A stretch of 48,454 bases of DNA from Planctomycetaceae bacterium (lineage in GTDB: Bacteria; Planctomycetota; Planctomycetia; Pirellulales; Pirellulaceae): NCBI GenBank assembly GCA_002724245.1, contig PBOG01000139.1, positions 1 through 48,454 on the forward strand, written 5' to 3'. The translations under genes were made by a program, and so were the position numbers. Of this stretch, positions 17,000 to 24,864 are shown one piece after another; position 1 is the first letter of the stretch; the number at the start of each line of letters is the position of its first letter. The notes under the pieces were generated by a model. That model had not been told where the DNA came from, did no database searches, and was given only the letters and a program-made list of their open reading frames with translations.

Positions 17000-17773
17000 A
17001 TGTCCTGTTGCTTGCGGGTTTATTGGTTTCTCGTGGCGGGTTTGTTTTGCCAGGTGGCCAGTGCCCAGTCACCGTCTGCCGGGTTCGTGCATTACCGCGT
17101 GTTATCGGCTCCAGAGGCCGTCCAGGCTGCGGCTGCCACCACGGACCACGTGTTCGCGATCACCAGCGATAAAGTGGCGGTTTATGCGCGGCGAAGTGGG
17201 CAGCGGATTGGCGTCAGCAGCGGGCCAGCGCGGCACTTGAACAGTGGTCTGGTCTGGAAAGGCAAGCTGTTGTGTGCTCATTCCAACTACCCTCAGTTGC
17301 CGGAGAAAAGCGAAGTGAAGGTATTCGATCCGCTGACACTGAAGCTGACGACCTTCAAATCACTGGGGGACCAGGGAGGCAGTCTCACCTGGATTGTGCG
17401 ACGCGGCCCGCACTGGCTTTGCAATTTCGCCCGGTACGACGAGCACAATCACGAGACGTTTCTGGTGGAGTTTGATGCGCGGTTCAAGGAACTAAGACGA
17501 TGGACCTACCCGCGCAGCGTGATCGAGAAACTGGGCCGGTTCAGCCTGTCTGGAGGGGTCTGGTATCAGGACGAATTGCTCGTGACTGGGCATGACGACC
17601 CGGTTGCCTTTCGGCTCCAGCTGCCGCCAACCGGGAAACAGCTAAAGCATCTGGGCAGTTATCCGGTTCCCTTCAGCGGGCAGGGATTTGCCGTGGACCC
17701 GGTCGGAGGAGGTCTGGTGGGGATTCACCGCGCCCGGCGACAGGTGATTTTTGCCCGCCGTACTGCGCGTTAG
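17000..17773 (+). CDS. secreted hypothetical protein, propeller-like
   Basis: 257 residues with a signal peptide (about 1-23, ending VASAQ). The mature chain is beta-rich with spaced strands such as HVFAITSDKVAVYAR, GLVWKGKLLCAHSNYP, EVKVFDPLTLKL, HETFLVEFDARFKELRRW, GVWYQDELLVTGHDDP and GFAVDPVGGGLVGI, in the manner of a small propeller. I do not recognise a named family or catalytic residues. It is divergent from the sulfatase and convergent with the PQQ-propeller gene. Confidence 0.75.
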   Translation: MSCCLRVYWFLVAGLFCQVASAQSPSAGFVHYRVLSAPEAVQAAAATTDHVFAITSDKVAVYARRSGQRIGVSSGPARHLNSGLVWKGKLLCAHSNYPQLPEKSEVKVFDPLTLKLTTFKSLGDQGGSLTWIVRRGPHWLCNFARYDEHNHETFLVEFDARFKELRRWTYPRSVIEKLGRFSLSGGVWYQDELLVTGHDDPVAFRLQLPPTGKQLKHLGSYPVPFSGQGFAVDPVGGGLVGIHRARRQVIFARRTAR

Positions 17774-17784
17774 AGATGTCAGCG

Positions 17785-17811
17785 ACTGGCGCCACCGCCG
17801 GTGGCGCCAGT
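17785..17811. terminator. perfect 12-bp stem hairpin between convergent genes
   Basis: ACTGGCGCCACC-GCC-GGTGGCGCCAGT is a perfect 12-bp stem with a 3-base loop. It starts 12 bases after the stop of the gene at 17000 and lies 30 bases beyond the stop of the minus-strand gene at 17841. Location and stability fit a bidirectional terminator, although there is no T-run on either side. Confidence 0.6.
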
Positions 17812-17840
17812 ACGCAGAAGTGCTATCCCGGCCTGACGAC

Positions 17841-19118
17841 TTATGGCGTGCCCAGGCAATACAAATAGCCATCGGTCCGCAACAACAATTGTCCCTTGTG
17901 GGCGACGGGGCAGGCATTCGTCCGGCTTTCATCGTCAGCAAACGTGTTGTGTGCCAGCAATTTGAATTCTGGACCGGGTTCCAGGACATACGTGCCATTG
18001 TGTTGGCTGCTGCAGTACAGCTTGCCATCTGCGGCGAGTACCGACGAGTAGACTAATCCGGGCCGGGGTGCCAAACGTTGTTCGTAGACGATTTCACCGG
18101 TCTTCGTGTCCAGGCAGTAAGCAGTACCCCGGCTCTCATGAATCCAGAACAGGTGGCCGTTTACGACCACGGGACTGGAGACGTTGGAGCCTCGCGAGGT
18201 TTTCCAGAGCAGGTGACTGTCGGTGACGTCGCCGCGTCCTCCCAGCTTGATGGCCAGAGCGGTGTTTCTCCGGCCGCCGATCACATAGGCGACTCCTTCG
18301 TGGGCGACGACGCTAGGACAGACGTAACCGCCATCAGGAATCCCTTCGCATTCCCAGAGTTGTTTGCCAGTCGAGGGATCGACGCCGATCACTTTTTGCG
18401 GCAGGCTGACGACCAGTTCAGAAGCGTCTGCCGAGACCGGAACCAATAACGGTGTGTTCCAGGAACCGCGCACACCGGACAGCGTCCAGACCTCTTTGCC
18501 GGTTTGTTTGTCCAACGCGACCAGGCGACGGCTTTCTACACTGGCATTGATGATCACCAGATTCTCGTGCAGTACTGGTGAGTTAGAGGAGCCCCAGCCG
18601 TGGGTGCCACTGCCGACATCCGTGGTCCAGATTGTCTTTCCCTCGAGATCGAGGCAGAAGACTCCGGTCTTGCCGAAGAAGATGTAGAGGTGTTTGCCGT
18701 CCGTTGTCGGTGTACTTGAGGCGTAGCCGTGTCGGGCATTATTGCCGCCAGAATACTTCGACTCCGGTAGTTTGGGCTCAAATTCGCGCTGCCAGATCTG
18801 CTCGCCAGTTTCACGGGAGAGACAGAGCACCTGGCGGCGCAAATTGGCCTGGTCACCTTGATTGGGTTCGAGGCCATAACCGGTGTACGAGGTCAGATAA
18901 ATTCGGTCGCCCAGAACGATGGGACTGGCTGTTCCCGGACCAGGCATCGGGGTCCGCCAGACCACGTTTTCGGTGGCGGACCAGGAATGTGGCAGGCCTA
19001 CTTCCTGGCTGCGAGCCAGACCGCCTGCGTCACGAAACCCGATTACGTCTGCTGCCTGCGTCGCCAGCGGTCCACTGGTCACGAGTAGTAGCAAGAGTGT
19101 GGACTGGATCGTTCGCAT
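17841..19118 (-). CDS. PQQ-like repeat beta-propeller protein (BamB-like), secreted
   Basis: 425 residues from the ATG at 19118, with GGAGA about 8 bases upstream and a signal peptide to about residue 22 (ending ATQA). Propeller blades are seen as VLCLSRETGEQIWQREF, VFCLDLEGKTIWTTDVG, LVALDKQTGKEVWTLSG, VIGVDPSTGKQLWECEG, AYCLDTKTGEIVYEQRL and the closing LLLRTDGYLYCLGTP, the typical W-bearing PQQ-like repeats of BamB-type proteins. No quinoprotein active-site residues were identified, so a binding or structural role is likelier than dehydrogenase activity. Planctomycetes carry many such paralogues; this is probably periplasmic. Confidence 0.88.
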   Translation of the reverse strand: MRTIQSTLLLLLVTSGPLATQAADVIGFRDAGGLARSQEVGLPHSWSATENVVWRTPMPGPGTASPIVLGDRIYLTSYTGYGLEPNQGDQANLRRQVLCLSRETGEQIWQREFEPKLPESKYSGGNNARHGYASSTPTTDGKHLYIFFGKTGVFCLDLEGKTIWTTDVGSGTHGWGSSNSPVLHENLVIINASVESRRLVALDKQTGKEVWTLSGVRGSWNTPLLVPVSADASELVVSLPQKVIGVDPSTGKQLWECEGIPDGGYVCPSVVAHEGVAYVIGGRRNTALAIKLGGRGDVTDSHLLWKTSRGSNVSSPVVVNGHLFWIHESRGTAYCLDTKTGEIVYEQRLAPRPGLVYSSVLAADGKLYCSSQHNGTYVLEPGPEFKLLAHNTFADDESRTNACPVAHKGQLLLRTDGYLYCLGTP

Positions 19119-19524
19119 TTGTTGTTCTCCGATATTGTGCTGTAATGGGTGGCAGGGGGGCCGCTGCCGTCGAATTTTCAACTCAGGATGTGGGTTACTG
19201 TACCAACTCGCTTGCCAGAGGGGAAACGGCGGAACGCTAACAGCATCCCTGGCAGGAATACGATTTCTGGTGTCCAGGTGCGCTGTGTACTGGCCCCGCG
19301 CTCTGGGCTGCTCGTCATCTTTGGCTGATTTCCCACGCTATTTTTGCGCGCAGGGATCTTGGGAGACGCCTGCCGGGGGCGTAGAATTTGCCTGGTGTGG
19401 TGCGACTCTCCTGAGTTGTGGCGTCTGCTTGTGGACCAGTTGTCTTGGGTAGTGTCTGGTTGCCTGAAGCAGGTGCTGTCACAGCGGCCCGCGGATAACA
19501 GACAACGCAAATGAGGTATTCACG
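19119..19524. other. 406-bp divergent intergenic region, nothing recognised
   Basis: This lies between the divergent PQQ-propeller (-) and CRTAC1 (+) genes. I found no convincing small gene, RNA or -35/-10 pair. The only clear element is the GAGGT ribosome site just before 19525. Confidence 0.4.
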
Positions 19525-21015
19525 ATGTCGACAGCAGTTACTTCTTGCCATTTTTTTCGCCTGCTGACACAAGGCGCGAGTGCGGCGTTGTTGTTGGCCT
19601 GTGTACCGCTGGTGGCCTCGGGGCAATTTCGTGATGCGAGCGAGGAACTTGGTTTTTCCGGGGGAGGGAAAGCTGCTTTTGCGGACTACAACGGAGATGG
19701 TTGGATCGATGTGTATGCGGGTGGCAAACTGTTCCGTAACGAAGGTGGCAAAAAGTTTGTTGTTGTCAGTGATGCAGGTGTGCCAGGTGGAGAGGTCATC
19801 TGGGGTGACTACGACAACGATGGCCATCCGGACCTGTTTCAGTTTACTGGCGCCGGTTCTCTCCATCGCAACAAAGGTGACGGGACGTTTGAGCAGAAGG
19901 AGTTTCCCGCGTTGCCAACGGTGAACTCGCGCGGAGCGGTGTGGATCGACATCAATAACGACAGCCAATTGGATCTTTATGTTGGGGGCTATGAAATCTG
20001 GCAGCAAGCGGTTCACCCCGATGCGATTTACCTCAATGAGGGTGGTGGGAAGTTTACCAAGCATTGGCAGAGTGCGGATGGAAATTACTCGGCGCGCGGC
20101 GTGACCGCAGCAGACTATAACGAGGATGGTTACGTTGACGTCTACGTGTCCAACTACCGCTTGCAGCCGAATCATTTGTGGAAGAATGGAGCCCAAGGTA
20201 AAGGCGTATTCACCAACGTTGCCATGGAGGTTGGCGCCGCAGGGAAACCTTCGCAGGTGATTCCCTACACAGGTGGGATTACCTACCCCGTGTGTGGCCA
20301 CACGATTGGTTCCTGCTTTGGAGATCTCGACAACGACGGTCACCTGGATATTTTCGTCGGTAATTTCGCGCACGCTGCCGCCTATCAGAACCGCCCGCAG
20401 TTTTTGCGGAACCTGGGTCCGGAAGGTGAGTACAAATTCGAAGACAAGTCGGAGGGGGCCGGTCTGGGCTACCAGGAATCGTATGCGTCGCCGGCACTTG
20501 GGGACTATGACAACGACGGTGATCTCGACCTGTATTTTACGACGGTTTACGGTGGAAACTTTCCGGTGTTGTACCGTAATGAGGGTGACTGGAAGTTCAC
20601 CAATGTGACTGCCGAAGAGAAAATCCCAAACCTCTCTCCGACTTACCAGGCAGCCTGGGCCGATATTGATAATGACGGCGATCTGGACCTGTGTACGGCG
20701 GGCAAGTTGTTTGTGAACGAGGGCCGCCCGCATCATTGGATCGAGGTAGCACTTGGAGGAGATGGCGAGCGGGTTACGCGTACGGCGGTGGGCGCGCGGG
20801 TCAGTATTCGTCTGGGAGAACGGCTGGTCACACGCCAGATTGAAGCAGGTACTGGCGAGGGAAATCAGAATGCATTGCGTTTGCACTTCGGATTGGGGAC
20901 CCATGAAGGGCCTGTTGATCTTGAGATCGTCTGGCCAGGCAAGTCCGTTCAGCGTGTCAAAGGTCTGGCTGTAAACCAGTTGCATCGTGTCGAGTATGAG
21001 GCGACCAGCCCCTGA
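19525..21015 (+). CDS. CRTAC1-family protein (FG-GAP repeats + ASPIC/UnbV)
   Basis: 496 residues; GAGGT lies 9 bases before the ATG. A signal peptide ends near VASGQ (about residue 33). Seven calcium-binding-type repeats follow: DYNGDGWID, DYDNDGHPD, DINNDSQLD, DYNEDGYVD, DLDNDGHLD, DYDNDGDLD and DIDNDGDLD. Residues about 400-490 are the ASPIC/UnbV domain (TAVGARVSIRLGERLVTRQIEAGTGEGNQN then LHFGLGTHEGPVDLEIVWPGK). Proteins of this build are widespread in planctomycetes and resemble cartilage acidic protein 1; a carbohydrate or surface binding role is assumed. It starts a run of five co-directional exported genes to 30330. Confidence 0.93.
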   Translation: MSTAVTSCHFFRLLTQGASAALLLACVPLVASGQFRDASEELGFSGGGKAAFADYNGDGWIDVYAGGKLFRNEGGKKFVVVSDAGVPGGEVIWGDYDNDGHPDLFQFTGAGSLHRNKGDGTFEQKEFPALPTVNSRGAVWIDINNDSQLDLYVGGYEIWQQAVHPDAIYLNEGGGKFTKHWQSADGNYSARGVTAADYNEDGYVDVYVSNYRLQPNHLWKNGAQGKGVFTNVAMEVGAAGKPSQVIPYTGGITYPVCGHTIGSCFGDLDNDGHLDIFVGNFAHAAAYQNRPQFLRNLGPEGEYKFEDKSEGAGLGYQESYASPALGDYDNDGDLDLYFTTVYGGNFPVLYRNEGDWKFTNVTAEEKIPNLSPTYQAAWADIDNDGDLDLCTAGKLFVNEGRPHHWIEVALGGDGERVTRTAVGARVSIRLGERLVTRQIEAGTGEGNQNALRLHFGLGTHEGPVDLEIVWPGKSVQRVKGLAVNQLHRVEYEATSP

Positions 21016-21173
21016 CCCGTGTTGGCGTATTGGATCAATGTTGCGTGTGGATGGTCTGTACTGCGGTGTGGGTTGGCGTCGTTCGTTCAGATCCAGGCTG
21101 GTTCGTAGTCAGTTGCAGGCCGATAAATGGTAGTGGGGTTGTGGGTGTACTGGGGAGGTTGAGGCGAAGCGTT

Positions 21174-23048
21174 ATGGGACACGGGGTATTCAGAATGCGA
21201 ATCTGGTTCTTGCTGGCTGGTCTGATTCATCCGCTGGTGGTTGCCTCCACGGTGTGGTTTTCGGTTGCGGCAGCGCAAGCCGAGACAGCGGGAGACCCGG
21301 TGCTGGGCCGGCAGGTTGCTGATTTTTCGCTCAGAGATTTTCGAGGGAAGTTGCACACCCTCGCCGATTACCAGGACCGTCAGGTCGTGGTCGTTTATTT
21401 TATGGGTACTGAATGTCCGCTGGCGAAGATTTATGGACCGCGGGTGCAGGAGATCGCGAGTGAATTTGCTGCGGCAGACGTGAAGGTCCTGGCCGTGAAC
21501 GCGAATGTTCAGGATTCGCTTGCCGAGCTCGAGTCTTTCGCCCGGTTGCATGGGCTGGAATACCCGATTCTCAAGGACCTGAATTACAAGGTTGCTGACC
21601 TTTTCGGTGCCAGTCGCACGCCGCAGGTGTTTGTACTCGATCGGTTGCGCAAAATTCGTTACTACGGTCGGATCGATGCACAGTTCACGTTTGGTTCGGG
21701 AGTAGGCTTAGCCCAGCCTCAGAAGCAACGGCAAGACCTGGCGATTGCGATACGACAGCTGCTGGACGGCAAGCCGGTATCGGTTCCTGCCACGGTAGCC
21801 AGAGGTTGTCTGATTGGCCGTGCCCGTGAACCCCAGCCAGATTCTCCCGTGACGTACAGTCGGCAGATTTCAAGGCTGATCCAGCGGCGCTGCCTGGGTT
21901 GTCATCGCACGGGACAGATCGCACCCTTTGCTATGACGGATTACGAAGAGGTGGCCGGATGGGGAGAGATGATTGCCGAGGTCGTACGTGAGCAACGCAT
22001 GCCACCCTGGCATGCGAATCCAGAGCACGGCAAATTCGCTAACGAGAACCGCTTGTCAAAAGCAGAAAAACAGTTGATTTACACATGGGTGGAGAATGGC
22101 TGCCCGCGCGGTGACCCGGCTGACCTTCCTGCCCCTCGGAAATTCCAGGAAGGCTGGTTTTTGCCTCGCGAACCGGACGTGGTTGTCGCTTTACCGCGGG
22201 TCGAGAAGATCAAGCCGGCCGGGGTGGAGAATTATCGATACATCGAGGTTGACCCCGGTTTTCAGGAAGACAAGTGGATTGCGTTGGCAGAATGCAAGCC
22301 TGGTAATCGTGCGGTTGTGCATCACATCATCGTCTATGTTCGGCCGCCGCGAAAAACTACCGGTGATCGCCGTCGGCGAAATACGAACCGTCGAGGTCTT
22401 GTCTTTCTGGCAGGTTTTGCACCGGGTACCCGCCCGTTGGCGCCACCTCAGGGATGGGCACGCAAGGTGGAGGCGGGTTCCAGGTTTGTGTTTCAAATGC
22501 ACTATACGCCGATCGGTACTTCCCAGACGGATCGTAGCAGCATCGGCTTGCTGTTTGCAGACAAGGAGACCATTACGCACAGGGTGGTTACCAGCGCGGC
22601 GGTGAATCACCGGTTTGAAATTCCACGCCGTGAAGCGAATCATCGGGTTGTGGCTCGCAAGACGTTTCGCCGTGATACCTACCTGTTCTCGTTGTTTCCA
22701 CACATGCACATGCGCGGGAAATCTTTTCGCTACGTGTTGCTCTACCCAGGTCAGCAGAAGAAGTGGGAAGTATTACTGGATGTCCCCAGGTTCGACTTCA
22801 ATTGGCAGAATGCGTATGAGCTGACAGAGCCGAAGTTGATTCCCAAAGGAAGCGTGCTGCATTGCACGGCTTACTTCGATAATTCCGCAGGCAACCTGGC
22901 GAACCCGGATCCAGAGCAGACGGTCCGCTGGGGAGACCAGACCTGGGAAGAGATGATGATTGGCTATATGCATACAGGAATTCCGATCGTGCCGGGCGAG
23001 TTACGTGATGGCTCGGGTAAACCAGCGGTCCCGGATGCGGGAGAGTAA
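21174..23048 (+). CDS. redoxin / c-type cytochrome / copper-monooxygenase-like fusion
   Basis: 624 residues from the ATG at 21174 (GAGG 9 bases upstream); the ATG at 21195 is a near-equal alternative that begins directly at the signal peptide. Domain 1 (about 38-190) is a redoxin: GRQVADFSLRDFRGK, VVVVYFMGTEC81PLAKIYGPR, FGASRTPQVFVLD; only one active-site Cys is present. Next is a haem-binding CLGCH (about residues 239-243) in a short cytochrome-like segment ending MPPWHANPEHG. The rest matches the copper type II ascorbate-dependent monooxygenase fold: VVHHIIVYVRPP, FQMHYTPIG and FPHMHMRGKSFRY, with His pairs that could bind two coppers. Exported. The substrate is unknown. It lies between the CRTAC1 and DUF1501 genes on the same strand. 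Confidence 0.85.
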   Translation: MGHGVFRMRIWFLLAGLIHPLVVASTVWFSVAAAQAETAGDPVLGRQVADFSLRDFRGKLHTLADYQDRQVVVVYFMGTECPLAKIYGPRVQEIASEFAAADVKVLAVNANVQDSLAELESFARLHGLEYPILKDLNYKVADLFGASRTPQVFVLDRLRKIRYYGRIDAQFTFGSGVGLAQPQKQRQDLAIAIRQLLDGKPVSVPATVARGCLIGRAREPQPDSPVTYSRQISRLIQRRCLGCHRTGQIAPFAMTDYEEVAGWGEMIAEVVREQRMPPWHANPEHGKFANENRLSKAEKQLIYTWVENGCPRGDPADLPAPRKFQEGWFLPREPDVVVALPRVEKIKPAGVENYRYIEVDPGFQEDKWIALAECKPGNRAVVHHIIVYVRPPRKTTGDRRRRNTNRRGLVFLAGFAPGTRPLAPPQGWARKVEAGSRFVFQMHYTPIGTSQTDRSSIGLLFADKETITHRVVTSAAVNHRFEIPRREANHRVVARKTFRRDTYLFSLFPHMHMRGKSFRYVLLYPGQQKKWEVLLDVPRFDFNWQNAYELTEPKLIPKGSVLHCTAYFDNSAGNLANPDPEQTVRWGDQTWEEMMIGYMHTGIPIVPGELRDGSGKPAVPDAGE

Positions 23049-23305
23049 AGGTTTTCTGTCCACGGGCTCCCCTGCCCTGATAGGTTGGATTGGAGATCAC
23101 TGCCACACGGTATGCGTGCCACATTTTCCTTACGTCTGGTAGAGTGGTGTGGTTCAATGCAAGATCACGGGCACGCGCAACGGAGTTGGTAGTGGGTTGC
23201 TTGCACGACTGATTTGCGATCGCGTGGGTGCATTGATCTCTTGTTACACGGTGAGTCTGAAACGACGCAATTCCGTGGCGCATCTGGCATTCGGGGAGGC
23301 GTTTC

Positions 23306-24640
23306 TTGCAACCGACATCGACTCCAATAAGCCGCCGCACGTTGTTTGGACTGGGGGGCCTCTCCGTCGGTTCGATTTTGCCACTGGGTATTACCTTGCC
23401 TGAGGTACTGGCAAGCGAAGCAGGCGGAGGCAGTCATCAACAGGTCAATGTGATTTTCATGTTCTTGCAAGGAGGTGCGAGCCACGTTGACATGTATGAC
23501 ATGAAGCCGGCTGCACCCGCGGAAGTGCGCGGGAAATACAATCCGGTGTCCACACGTGTTGCCGGTTTGCAGCTCAGTGATCAGCTTCCCAGGATCAGTG
23601 CCGTGGCCGACAAGTTTTCTTTGATTCGTTCGGCGCACTCATATACTTCTAAGCATGGTGAAGGGGACGTCCACATTATGTGCGGGAGTCCGGTCGACAA
23701 GAATTTGCAGGCTCCTGGTGTCGGCGCGGTGCTCAGTAACCAGCAGCCGCAAAGAGCGGCAGTTCCTCCTTTTGTTCACCTTGGTGACATGAAACACCCG
23801 GCCTACAGCGCACCGGGATATGGTGGATTTCTCGGACCCGCACACAACCCGTTCTTGATTGACCAGAATCCCAACGCTCCACAGTTTGCAGTCAAGGAGT
23901 TTGATACTGCGGCAGAGATTGGTGTTCGCCGGCTAGGCGACCGTAAGAGGTTGTTGAAGTCGCTCGACGCATTCCAGGCTGCGGGAGAAAAACAGCTTGA
24001 ATTCGGTTTCGTGCAGGACCGATTTACCGAGCGCGCCCTGAGCCTGTCGACCTCACGGCAGGCGAAGGATGCTTTTGATCTTTCCAGAGAAGCGCCGAGC
24101 TTGCGTGATTCGTACGGCCGAAATCGAGTCGGCCAGGGGATGCTGCTGGCGCGCCGTTTGATTGAGTCCGGTGTTCGATTTGTCACGATTCAGGGCTACG
24201 TTGACACCGGTATTTATGCCTGGGATCACCACTGGGGTATTTTTCCCCACCTCGATCGCCAGCTGCCAATTTATGACAGCAGTTATGCGGCATTGTTAAA
24301 CGATCTTGAGGACCGCGGGTTACTGGATAGTACCTTGGTGATTACGGCGGGAGAATTCGGACGAACACCAAAGATCAATGCCCACGCACGTGGGCCGGGC
24401 CGTGATCATTGGGGAGGTTGTTTCAGTCTGACGCTAGGTGGTGGCGGCGTGAAAACTGGCAGAGTGGTTGGCACTAGCGACAAGTACGGAGCTGCCCCCG
24501 TCGACCGACCGGTCTCTGTGGCGGATTTTGTGGCAACCGTCTACCGCGTTTTGGGTCTTGACCCACATGCGGAAGTCACTGCCCAGGGGCGCCGGATGCA
24601 GATGTTGCCGGCGGGACATGCGATTGACGAGCTGTTCTGA
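23306..24640 (+). CDS. DUF1501 protein, Tat-exported (TTG start)
   Basis: 444 residues starting at a TTG that has an excellent GGGGAGG seven bases upstream; the frame gives PTSTPISRRTLFGLGGLSVG, a twin-arginine leader. Conserved DUF1501 segments: FMFLQGGASHVDMYDMKP, SLIRSAHSYTSKHGEGDVHIM, GFLGPAHNPF, TAGEFGRTPKIN and GRDHWGGCFSLTLGGGGVKTG, with a closing VYRVLGLDPHAEV. Precise function unknown. It is followed by the DUF1592-type haem protein and DUF1552, the pairing often seen in this phylum, suggesting these proteins work as one exported complex or pathway. Confidence 0.92.
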   Translation: MQPTSTPISRRTLFGLGGLSVGSILPLGITLPEVLASEAGGGSHQQVNVIFMFLQGGASHVDMYDMKPAAPAEVRGKYNPVSTRVAGLQLSDQLPRISAVADKFSLIRSAHSYTSKHGEGDVHIMCGSPVDKNLQAPGVGAVLSNQQPQRAAVPPFVHLGDMKHPAYSAPGYGGFLGPAHNPFLIDQNPNAPQFAVKEFDTAAEIGVRRLGDRKRLLKSLDAFQAAGEKQLEFGFVQDRFTERALSLSTSRQAKDAFDLSREAPSLRDSYGRNRVGQGMLLARRLIESGVRFVTIQGYVDTGIYAWDHHWGIFPHLDRQLPIYDSSYAALLNDLEDRGLLDSTLVITAGEFGRTPKINAHARGPGRDHWGGCFSLTLGGGGVKTGRVVGTSDKYGAAPVDRPVSVADFVATVYRVLGLDPHAEVTAQGRRMQMLPAGHAIDELF

Positions 24641-24795
24641 CTCCCTAGGGCCCGCCGCGCAGCAGTTTCAGGCCCCCTCTGGATCCCTGTCGGCACACAT
24701 GGGTAGCTCGACCGTCTGGTTTGTCTGGGGCGGCCCGCTGCGGCTAATTTGTGTGCCGTAATCAGTGGTGGATTATCGTATTGTGTGGCGACACT

Positions 24796-24801
24796 TATAA
24801 T
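24796..24801 (+). promoter_or_regulatory. candidate -10 element for the DUF1592 gene
   Basis: A perfect TATAAT stands in the intergenic region 63 bases before the ATG at 24865. The -35 position at 17-bp spacing reads TTATCG (24773-24778), a weak match. A separate promoter for the large haem-protein gene is therefore plausible. Confidence 0.4.
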
Positions 24802-24864
24802 AGGCTGTCGTAGCCCTGCCAGGGGTAATTGGTCTATTGGGAATTGATTGCGAGTTGCAACGTC

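Noticed and set aside
19315-20985. A 556-codon minus-strand open frame opposite the CRTAC1 gene
   Set aside because: It lies antisense to a clear FG-GAP/ASPIC-UnbV gene. The repeated Asp/Asn/Gly codons of the real gene read as Val/Ile codons in reverse, which suppresses stops. No domain or ribosome site.
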